This document shows, in pieces, positions 1 to 5,229 of a stretch of 5,781 nt of DNA. Each line of letters starts with the position of its first letter. Within the stretch, counting starts at the first letter, position 1. A program made the position numbers and the translations under genes. The stretch comes from Nitrosomonas eutropha. Lineage in GTDB: Bacteria; Pseudomonadota; Gammaproteobacteria; Burkholderiales; Nitrosomonadaceae. The notes below the pieces were generated by a model, which worked only from the letters and a program-made list of their open reading frames with translations, was not told the DNA's origin and searched no databases. The stretch covers positions 1 to 5,781 of the forward strand of contig JACTML010000200.1 of the NCBI GenBank assembly GCA_014584635.1, written 5' to 3'.

Positions 1-1
1 C

Positions 2-433
2 ACGGCGGCTTCAGGCGTGGCCAGTTATGCAGGGATTCCCCTGACCCACCGTGATCATGCACAATCCTGTGTCTTTGTGACGGGACATCTGAAAGACAAT
101 ACCATGCAGCTTGACTGGCCGGCATTGGCACGGCCGAATCAGACCATCGTCGTCTATATGGGACTGCTGGGAGTCACCGAATTATGCCGACAGCTGATTG
201 CGCATGGCCTGCAGACAATCACACCGGCTGCGATCGTTCAGCAGGGCACAACCCCCAACCAGCGCGTGCTGACAGGTACGTTGGAAACTTTACCGGCCAT
301 CATTCAGCAGAATCCACTGAAACCTCCCACACTGATCATCGTGGGAGGCGTCGTCAAGCTTCATCAGAAACTTGCCTGGTTCAATCCAACTCCGGAACCA
401 GTGGACACATCTATCCGTCCGGGACACCCTTGA
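2..433 (+). CDS. cobA: Uroporphyrinogen-III C-methyltransferase, C-terminal part (5' end outside window)
   Basis: The enzyme transfers two methyl groups from S-adenosylmethionine to uroporphyrinogen III, giving precorrin-2, the branch point to sirohaem and cobalamin; it is cytoplasmic. The frame is open from base 2 and encodes 143 visible residues. It begins in the family motif [18 protein letters not shown] and continues with VTGH, a [18 protein letters not shown] helix region, [20 protein letters not shown] and a C-terminal [20 protein letters not shown]. These are the SAM-binding and dimer-core motifs of the SUMT/CobA/CysG-C family. Members are usually about 250-280 residues, so roughly the second half is present. 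The GTG at 17 is internal and is not the start. The sequence after LAWF is a short non-conserved tail. Nothing ties it functionally to the iron genes downstream; it probably ends a separate transcription unit. It could equally be the C-terminal half of a CysG fusion, because the N-terminus is not visible. Confidence 0.93.
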   Translation, partial: TAASGVASYAGIPLTHRDHAQSCVFVTGHLKDNTMQLDWPALARPNQTIVVYMGLLGVTELCRQLIAHGLQTITPAAIVQQGTTPNQRVLTGTLETLPAIIQQNPLKPPTLIIVGGVVKLHQKLAWFNPTPEPVDTSIRPGHP

Positions 434-497
434 TTCCAATTTGCACGCCGGTTGGATAACTGGGCGTTTAGCCGTTTCGAACGCGACAAATCACTTC

Positions 498-518
498 TGC
501 GACAATTTGTCGCATTTT
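498..518 (+). terminator. Palindrome plus T-run: possible cobA terminator or operator
   Basis: TGCGACAATTTGTCGCA (498-514) is a perfect inverted repeat that can fold as a 7-bp stem with an ATT loop, followed at once by TTTT. It lies 65 bases after the cobA stop, where a terminator would be expected. The stem is short for a strong intrinsic terminator. A further GCGACAA half-site at 483-489, sixteen bases before the one at 499, makes a protein-binding operator an equally good reading, since the site abuts the candidate -35 of fecI. Which role applies cannot be decided from sequence. Confidence 0.4.
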
Positions 519-543
519 CAGCAGGTCAATTTGTGAAGATAAT
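515..543 (+). promoter_or_regulatory. Candidate sigma-70 promoter of fecIR
   Basis: TTTTCA (515-520, four of six matches to TTGACA) is separated by 17 bases from GATAAT (538-543, five of six matches to TATAAT). Transcription would start near 550, about 50 bases before the chosen fecI start at 601. This placement would leave almost no leader for the alternative ATG at 556 and so supports the later start. Inferred from consensus only. Confidence 0.4.
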
Positions 544-552
544 CTGCATATC
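538..552 (+). promoter_or_regulatory. Weak Fur-box-like sequence over the fecI -10
   Basis: GATAATCTGCATATC is an imperfect inverted repeat (GATAAT on the left, ATATC on the right) resembling the AT-rich arms of the Fur operator. It overlaps the candidate -10 hexamer, the expected position for iron-dependent repression, and fecIR operons in other bacteria are Fur-controlled. The match to the full 19-bp Fur consensus is poor, so this is suggestive only. Confidence 0.25.
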
Positions 553-587
553 GCAATGTGTGCTGATTGTTCCAGATTCACTTTCTC

Positions 588-592
588 AAAGG
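588..592 (+). promoter_or_regulatory. Ribosome binding site that fixes the fecI start
   Basis: AAAGG lies eight bases before the ATG at 601. The in-frame upstream ATG at 556 has no comparable purine tract at proper spacing, so 601 is preferred. Confidence 0.55.
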
Positions 593-600
593 CCATTTCC

Positions 601-1146
601 ATGCAGGAATCCTCTGCCGCCGATACGGGGACGGCGGTCATCGATGTGTTGTATCGCGAACATCACCGCTGGTTGCTTATGTGGCTCAGAAAAAAACTGG
701 GTTGTCCGCAGAATGCCGCCGATCTCTCGCACGACACCTTCGTTCGATTGCTCTCGTTGCCGGAAATGCCTGTACTGCGGGAACCGCGTGCCTATCTGCT
801 GGTAACGGCCAACCGGCTGATGATCAACCTCAACCGGAAGCATAAAGTCGAAGCGGAGACCATGCGCAGTGTGGCAACGCTGATTTCTGAACAGACCGAT
901 CAGGATGTTTCTCACGTTATCGCAGTACGTCAACTGCTCGAAGCGACCATATTGATGCTGATCGATGGCTTGGATGAACGCTCCCGCCAGGCTTTCCTGT
1001 TAGCGCGCGTCGATGGCATGACCTATGCAGAAATTGCTGAAACGATGCAGGTTTCGGTCAATCGAGTCAAACAACATCTCGTCAAAGCGCTCGCCTACTG
1101 TCATGTTCATCTGTATCAGCTCAAGGAAGATACATGCCTGAAGTGA
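601..1146 (+). CDS. fecI: FecI-family ECF RNA polymerase sigma factor
   Basis: The 181-residue protein is a cytoplasmic extracytoplasmic-function sigma factor that directs RNA polymerase to the promoter of a cognate iron-transport gene. Region sigma-2 spans about residues 14-80, with the segment AADLSHDTFVRLLSLP and the PRAYLLVTANRLMINLNRK stretch typical of FecI proteins. Region sigma-4 spans about 110-165, with LDERSRQAFLLARVDGMTYA leading into the helix-turn-helix YAEIAETMQVSVNRVKQHLVKAL. The length fits the family (about 170-180). An ATG at 556 would add 15 residues without family similarity and lacks a good ribosome site, so 601 was chosen. The gene overlaps fecR by 13 bases, implying translational coupling. 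The neighbouring fecR and STN-bearing receptor gene make a cell-surface-signalling role very likely. The likely targets are the receptor promoter near 2306 and its copy near 5040. Confidence 0.93.
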   Translation: MQESSAADTGTAVIDVLYREHHRWLLMWLRKKLGCPQNAADLSHDTFVRLLSLPEMPVLREPRAYLLVTANRLMINLNRKHKVEAETMRSVATLISEQTDQDVSHVIAVRQLLEATILMLIDGLDERSRQAFLLARVDGMTYAEIAETMQVSVNRVKQHLVKALAYCHVHLYQLKEDTCLK

Positions 1147-2060
1147 CCGATCACAATACTGTTTCCCTGAGTGAACAGGCAGCTGAATGGGTCGTGCGGT
1201 TGTCGGACAGCCAAATCAGCACCGAACAGCAGGCTGATTTCGAGGCTTGGCTGGCACAGGATGTTCGACATCGTGAGGCTTACGAACAGATTAACCGGCT
1301 CTGGCAAAGCGTCACACCCGAACAGCGTGAGAAGCGCCGGAAGCCAGTCGGTTTGCTGTCCGGCATCATCTTGTTACTGATTGGGTTTTATTGTCTGCCA
1401 TTATCGACGTGGCTGGCAGACGAACAAACTGCAACGGGAGAAATCCGCCAGGTGACATTGCCTGATGGCAGCACCATCACGCTGGACAGCGATTCTGCAG
1501 CCGATGTTGTCTTCGATGTTCACGCGCGCCGCATCATCCTGCATCGCGGCCGCGTATTTGCGGCAGTGGTCCCGGATGCACCGGATCAGGATACACACCG
1601 GCCCTTCATCATCGAAAATCGTGATGGAACTGCGCAGGCGCTGGGTACCCGTTATATCGTAGAGCAAACCGGGCGCGACAGCCGGGTCAGCGTCGTGGAA
1701 TCGAGTGTCAGTGTAACCAGTCGTGACCGGCCGGATCAGGCTGTTACTTTGCATAGTGGCCAAAGTGTACGTTTTGACCATGAGCGGATCCATGCTCAGG
1801 AACCGATATCACCGGCTGCAACGAGCTGGATACAAGGCCGACTGGTTTACCGGAACGCGCCACTCAGCCAGGTGATCGACGATCTGGCCCGCTATCGAAC
1901 CGGTTTTCTGAGAATCAGTGAAGCCGCCGCACAGCTTCACTTTACCGGTGTGCTGCCAGCCGATGACCCCGATACCGCACTCAAGATTCTGCAGCATGCC
2001 CTGCCAATTGGTATCAATCACTATACCCGGGCACTGATCTGGATCGATGCACAAACCTGA
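1134..2060 (+). CDS. fecR: FecR-family transmembrane regulator (sigma/anti-sigma factor)
   Basis: This inner-membrane protein of 308 residues relays the signal from the outer-membrane receptor to FecI. Residues 13-57 form the cytoplasmic N-terminal domain (AAEWVVRLSD...FEAWLAQDVRHREAYEQINRLW), which contacts the sigma factor. A basic stretch (EKRRK) and one hydrophobic segment at about 72-94 form the membrane anchor. The periplasmic FecR domain lies at about 102-195 (TGEIRQVTLPDGSTITLDSDS, then RGRVFAAVV). A small C-terminal domain follows at about 236-300 (GRLVYRNAPLSQVIDDLARY), related to the module that meets the receptor STN domain. ALGTRY at 169-174 carries the Gly-Thr pair at which related FecR proteins such as FoxR and FpvR are known to self-cleave; cleavage here is inferred. 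AAGGAAGA at 1123-1130, inside the end of fecI, is a good ribosome site for the ATG at 1134. Confidence 0.92.
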   Translation: MPEVTDHNTVSLSEQAAEWVVRLSDSQISTEQQADFEAWLAQDVRHREAYEQINRLWQSVTPEQREKRRKPVGLLSGIILLLIGFYCLPLSTWLADEQTATGEIRQVTLPDGSTITLDSDSAADVVFDVHARRIILHRGRVFAAVVPDAPDQDTHRPFIIENRDGTAQALGTRYIVEQTGRDSRVSVVESSVSVTSRDRPDQAVTLHSGQSVRFDHERIHAQEPISPAATSWIQGRLVYRNAPLSQVIDDLARYRTGFLRISEAAAQLHFTGVLPADDPDTALKILQHALPIGINHYTRALIWIDAQT

Positions 2061-2068
2061 TCGCCGTC

Positions 2069-2231
2069 GCGCGATTATTCCCTTCCTGGAGGAGCAATTC
2101 CTCTCCTGCCTTGCTTCCACGCCCAGCTGCAGCAAGAATGCAGTTGTTGCGCGATTACTTCTCTCCCGGAGGAGCAACTCCTCCTCTACCCCCCACCCGT
2201 CTGGCTGCAACAACAGCGCAGCCGGACGGGT
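2069..2231 (+). repeat. Tandem duplicated two-hairpin module
   Basis: Two divergent copies follow fecR. In copy one (2069-2146) and copy two (2149-2231), the first 42 bases align without gaps at an 80-base offset (33 of 42 identical by hand count). Each copy starts GCGCGATTA and contains GGAGGAG-CAA followed by its complement: CTCCTCC in copy two, and TTCCTCT in copy one, where two G-T wobbles keep the stem. Each then has a second stem around GCTGC...GCAG (2124-2146 and 2195-2231). Base changes between copies preserve pairing, which argues for a structured element rather than chance. In copy two the second stem is extended into the terminator-like hairpin. Function unknown. Confidence 0.6.
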
Positions 2232-2236
2232 ATTTT
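2195..2236 (+). terminator. Rho-independent terminator-like stem-loop after fecR
   Basis: ACCCGTCTGGCTGC (2195-2208) pairs with GCAGCCGGACGGGT (2218-2231) over 14 positions with one T-G wobble and a nine-base loop, followed by ATTTT. The stem is long and GC-rich; the T tract is short and broken by CC, so termination may be partial. It would separate the fecIR transcript from the separately promoted receptor gene. Confidence 0.65.
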
Positions 2237-2301
2237 CCGGGAATCGCCACACTGCTGCGTAACGCCTGATTGGCAGCACTATATTTAAGAATCATCCAGT
2301 C

Positions 2302-2380
2302 AAAACTACCCGATTTTCCGGCTCGCGTGTCATGGATAACAGAAGCACATTTTTTTGACCGGACACAGGGAGTTTTCATG
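2302..2380 (+). repeat. Receptor promoter/leader, first copy of a dispersed direct repeat
   Basis: This segment, ending at the receptor ATG, recurs at 5032-5112. From CTACCC to CACA (2306-2349 versus 5040-5083) 38 of 44 positions are identical with no gap. Similarity then continues more loosely through a T-rich run and an AGG-type ribosome site to an ATG in both copies. Confidence 0.85.
2306..2333 (+). promoter_or_regulatory. Candidate FecI-dependent promoter of the receptor gene
   Basis: CTACCC (2306-2311), a 16-base spacer and TGTCAT (2328-2333) are the most conserved blocks of a segment repeated upstream of the PepSY gene. The spacing fits an ECF-sigma -35/-10 arrangement, and the likely -10 ends 44 bases before the receptor ATG. 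The hexamers do not clearly match the E. coli fecA promoter, so the exact -35 and -10 are inferred from the two-copy conservation and spacing alone. Confidence 0.45.
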
Positions 2381-4852
2381 ATTCTAAAAAGGGTTTCATT
2401 ACATCACGGTTTTCTGTGGGGATTAGTACTGGCTGCGAGCCTGCTTGTATCAACCAATGTCGCTGCGCAGTCTGCCCTCGCCCAGCAGACGATCGCAATT
2501 GACATTGCCGCACAACCGCTCGAACAGGCGATCACGCAACTTGCTACTCAGGCAGATTTGCTTATCGGGGTCGATGCCAGCCTGGTTGCAGGTAAGCAAG
2601 CACCTGCACTTAACGGATACTTCACACCCATGCAGGCAATCGGGCAATTGCTCAGGGGCAGCGGACTCATCGTGGTCGAGAATGCACCGGGACGTTACAC
2701 ACTGGAAGCTGCACCCGCAAATCTGCAGACGAGAAATGATGCGGAGGCGGTAACTTTGCCGGAAATCAAAGTAAGTGGCGAGATGGAGCCTGATTCACCG
2801 GACAACAGAAGCTATAGCCGCTCCAGTGCTTTCTCGGCAACCAAAACCGATACATCGATCATGGAAACACCGGTATCGATTCAGACTGTACCAAGGGCGG
2901 TGATCGATGATCAGAAATCGGTCACGATCAAAGACATCCTGGAGAATGTCAGTGGTGTCCGTGTGGCTCACACATTAGGTAACGATACCGGTTTTAATGT
3001 CCGTGGCTTCCGTAACGGTAGGAATTATCGCAACGGCTTACTGGCCAATGGCGGCAATGCCAATTTCCCGACCATGTTCGATACCGCTAATCTACAATCC
3101 GTTGAAGTGCTAAAAGGACCTGCCTCAATTCTTTTCGGACGCGGTGAACCAGGCGGATTGGTTCATTTCACGACCAAGCGGCCTCAAGCAACGCCGTATT
3201 ATTTATTAGAACAACAATTCGGCTCCTATGGTTTCTACCGCACCCAGTGGGATGCTACTGGCCCTGTCACTGAAAATGGTACGTTGCTTTACCGCTTCAA
3301 TGGATCCTATCTGAATAGCGAATCCTTCCGGGATACAATTTTCAGAGACCGTGTCATGGCGAGCGGCAGTATGACCTGGCGCCCAACCCGGACAACGGAA
3401 TTGACTGTCGAAGTTGAAGGAATTCATCAAAAAGATCAAGTCGATACCGGTATTCCTGCTATCGGTACGCGCCCAGCGCCACTACCAGTGAAGCGGACTT
3501 TTGGTGATCGCAACGATCCAATCGATACCAATGAAAAAATACATGTTGGCACTGAACTAACACACCATTTGAATCCAAACTGGCGCATCCACAATCGTTT
3601 TTTGATGACCCACTATGATCAGAATCAAACCTATTTCGATCCCATTGGTACAGTATTACGCAATGATCGTTTTCTGGATCGTAATATTTTTCGTCAAAAA
3701 CATCATTCTGAAATCTACACCACTAATCTGGATTTGAATGGCCACTTCGAACTGGGATTAACCCGCCATGATGTTTTAGTCGGATTTGATTATTTGCAAT
3801 CACAAACTAATTATTTTACTGCGGGAGAATATACTAATCCCAATCCTGCCCTGACTTTGGATATTTTCAATCCTGCTTCGACAGCCACTGATCCGGCACT
3901 TATTAGTCAAACACTTCAAATCAGAAACAGATACAGCACTTTCAAGGACGAATGGTTCGGTGTGTATTTTCAAGACAAGATCACGCTGTGGGACAGACTG
4001 CATATACTCGGTGGTGGACGCTATGATTGGGTATCCACGGGTCGTGGAAATAGCTTGGATTCATTTTCTGAAGCCAAACAAAATATTCCATTGCGCAAAG
4101 ACAGCAATTTCAATCCCCGCATCGGTTTGCTTTATCAATTGTTGCCGCAGATCAGCCTGTTTGGCAACTGGACGACTTCTTTCGGTACGAATAATGGCAT
4201 ATCAGCAACCGGCGCCAGTTTCAAGCCAGAGACAAGTGAACAGTTTGAAATTGGTATCAAAAGTGCCTTGTTTCAAGAGAAACTGATCGCAACTCTGACG
4301 TTTTATCATCTGACTAAAGATAACCTCCTGACACCTGACTTGAGCACGCCTGATCCGCTCGACAGCATTGCTGTCGGCAAACAACGCAGCCGGGGGATTG
4401 AGCTGGATATCTCCGGACAGCTTACTCAGGAACTGAGCCTGATAGGGAGTTATGCCTATACCGAAGCGAAAGTCGTACGGGATAATTCGGGCTTGCAGAA
4501 CAATCGTCTACCACAGGCCCCCAGACATGCCGGCAGTGCTTGGTTGCGCTATGAAGCTAAAAGAATTCCCCAGCTTCACGGCCTGAGTTTTGGAATCGGT
4601 ATCTTCGCGATCGGAAAGCGAGATGGGGATATTCAGAATACCCTCCAATTACCGGGTTATGCCCGCCTGGATGCGTTTGCTGCCTACCAGATGAAGTTGC
4701 GAGACGCGCGTCTGATCGCACAAATCAACGCACGAAATATTCTTGATAAGAGGTATTACGAATCAACCAATCCTCTTAATGTCGGTCCGAGGCTCGGTAT
4801 CTATCCTGGCGCTCCGCTGACCATTCTAGGCTCATTGCGCCTCGAATATTAA
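2378..4852 (+). CDS. TonB-dependent siderophore receptor with STN signalling domain
   Basis: This 824-residue outer-membrane protein imports a ferric siderophore using TonB-ExbBD energy and also signals to FecR. It has a signal peptide at about 1-30 (hydrophobic core FLWGLVLAASLLV, cleavage near VAA or ALA). The STN domain follows at about 38-109 (IDIAAQPLEQAITQLATQADLL...LLRGSGLIV...GRYTLE), then a TonB-box-like LPEIKVSG at 127-134. The plug is at about 160-268 (METPVSIQTVPRAVIDDQ, NVRGF, VEVLKGPASILFGRGEPGG). A beta barrel runs to a terminal aromatic strand, LGSLRLEY. The length matches transducing receptors such as FoxA/FpvA/FecA (about 770-820). An open frame extends upstream to a TTG at 2270, but AGGGAG at 2367-2372 and the signal peptide place the start at 2378. 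The siderophore cannot be read from sequence; hydroxamate-type is only a guess. Part of the barrel region (3601-3840) is notably AT-rich. Confidence 0.95.
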   Translation: MILKRVSLHHGFLWGLVLAASLLVSTNVAAQSALAQQTIAIDIAAQPLEQAITQLATQADLLIGVDASLVAGKQAPALNGYFTPMQAIGQLLRGSGLIVVENAPGRYTLEAAPANLQTRNDAEAVTLPEIKVSGEMEPDSPDNRSYSRSSAFSATKTDTSIMETPVSIQTVPRAVIDDQKSVTIKDILENVSGVRVAHTLGNDTGFNVRGFRNGRNYRNGLLANGGNANFPTMFDTANLQSVEVLKGPASILFGRGEPGGLVHFTTKRPQATPYYLLEQQFGSYGFYRTQWDATGPVTENGTLLYRFNGSYLNSESFRDTIFRDRVMASGSMTWRPTRTTELTVEVEGIHQKDQVDTGIPAIGTRPAPLPVKRTFGDRNDPIDTNEKIHVGTELTHHLNPNWRIHNRFLMTHYDQNQTYFDPIGTVLRNDRFLDRNIFRQKHHSEIYTTNLDLNGHFELGLTRHDVLVGFDYLQSQTNYFTAGEYTNPNPALTLDIFNPASTATDPALISQTLQIRNRYSTFKDEWFGVYFQDKITLWDRLHILGGGRYDWVSTGRGNSLDSFSEAKQNIPLRKDSNFNPRIGLLYQLLPQISLFGNWTTSFGTNNGISATGASFKPETSEQFEIGIKSALFQEKLIATLTFYHLTKDNLLTPDLSTPDPLDSIAVGKQRSRGIELDISGQLTQELSLIGSYAYTEAKVVRDNSGLQNNRLPQAPRHAGSAWLRYEAKRIPQLHGLSFGIGIFAIGKRDGDIQNTLQLPGYARLDAFAAYQMKLRDARLIAQINARNILDKRYYESTNPLNVGPRLGIYPGAPLTILGSLRLEY

Positions 4853-4902
4853 GATCACAGGGTAAGTGGGAAGAGCCTGCAGATCTTGGGGTACACGAAT
4901 GG

Positions 4903-5010
4903 GAATTAATTTCAATACGTCAACTGCTCCAACATGATATCCATGCAGCTGGCCATTTCTTCCTGAGCCGTTACATCGCAGCGCATGACAGTGAGCTATG
5001 TGCGGACATC
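4903..5010 (+). pseudogene. Possible decayed fragment of a fecI-like sigma factor gene
   Basis: A 14-base identity, TACGTCAACTGCTC, links 4916-4929 with 926-939 in fecI and is read in the same codon phase. The local translation ELISIRQLLQ parallels HVIAVRQLLE of FecI. Further shared words follow in the same order: TTCCTG (4960; fecI 994), CATGAC (4984; fecI 1017) and a TATG (4997; fecI 1024). This implies a deletion of about 24 bases and a later small insertion with a frame change. No ATG or intact sigma-4 motif remains. The words are short and one such match could be chance, so this is a tentative relic. The rest of 4853-5030 shows no recognisable gene or clear terminator. Confidence 0.28.
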
Positions 5011-5031
5011 ACTTTTATCTCCTTATGATCA

Positions 5032-5112
5032 AAAATCAGCTACCCAATTTTCTGGCTCGCCTGTCATGGTTAATAGAAACACATTTTCTGTTCAGTAACA
5101 GGAAATCCTATG
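5032..5112 (+). repeat. Second copy of the receptor promoter/leader repeat
   Basis: This is the partner of 2302-2380. The core 5040-5083 matches 2306-2349 at 38 of 44 positions. The copy ends in ACAGGAAATCCT and an ATG at 5110, the exact counterpart of the receptor start, after which similarity fades. It lies 117 bases upstream of the PepSY gene. Confidence 0.85.
5040..5067 (+). promoter_or_regulatory. Candidate FecI-dependent promoter of the PepSY gene
   Basis: CTACCC (5040-5045), 16 bases, then TGTCAT (5062-5067) repeat the blocks at 2306-2333 with the same spacing. The segment points toward the PepSY gene, whose ATG is 162 bases beyond the likely -10. This would leave an unusually long leader holding the 8-codon ORF at 5110. 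Exact elements are inferred from conservation between the copies. Confidence 0.45.
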
Positions 5113-5136
5113 ACCATAGAAACTGAAGCCACTTAA
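5110..5136 (+). other. Eight-codon ORF in the leader (leader peptide or relic start codon)
   Basis: ATG at 5110 has a good ribosome site (AGGAAA, 5100-5105) and encodes MTIETEAT before a TAA at 5134-5136. Its start and ribosome site correspond exactly to those of the receptor gene in the duplicated leader. It may therefore be the stump of a receptor gene lost after duplication. A translated leader peptide affecting the PepSY gene is possible. No functional signature is visible in the peptide. Confidence 0.3.
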
Positions 5137-5229
5137 CTCTTCAATCATGTGGTCAGGCCGTGTCTCTGACATTTATTACAACCATATCCGGTTTCAGCCG
5201 GCTCGAACGTTTTAATAGAGAAAAGACCG

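Noticed and set aside
556..600. Upstream ATG for fecI at 556
   Set aside because: The extra 15 residues (MCADCSRFTFSKAIS) have no sigma-factor character and no suitable ribosome site, and the ATG lies almost at the predicted transcript start; 601 has AAAGG at good spacing.
586..933. Reverse-strand frame of 115 codons
   Set aside because: It is antisense to the conserved sigma-2 region of fecI and has no recognisable content.
2253..2278. Inverted repeat TGCTGC...GCAGCA with a 14-base gap upstream of the receptor promoter
   Set aside because: Only six base pairs with a large loop and no counterpart in the second promoter copy; not distinguishable from chance.
1809..2279. Reverse-strand frame of 156 codons across the end of fecR and the hairpin region
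   Set aside because: It lies opposite conserved FecR sequence and crosses the structured repeats; its translation resembles no known family.
2270..2377. Receptor frame extended to a TTG at 2270
   Set aside because: The extension would place 36 residues before a clear signal peptide and would run through the duplicated promoter; the ribosome site at 2367-2372 supports 2378.
4912..4986. Reverse-strand 24-codon frame in the receptor-PepSY gap (MRCDVTAQEEMASCMDIMLE...)
   Set aside because: It is short, has no ribosome site of note and is not recognisable; the forward similarity to fecI is a better, though weak, explanation.
5188..5201. CCGG...CCGG repeat before the PepSY gene
   Set aside because: Four base pairs only, no T-run and no link to the start site.
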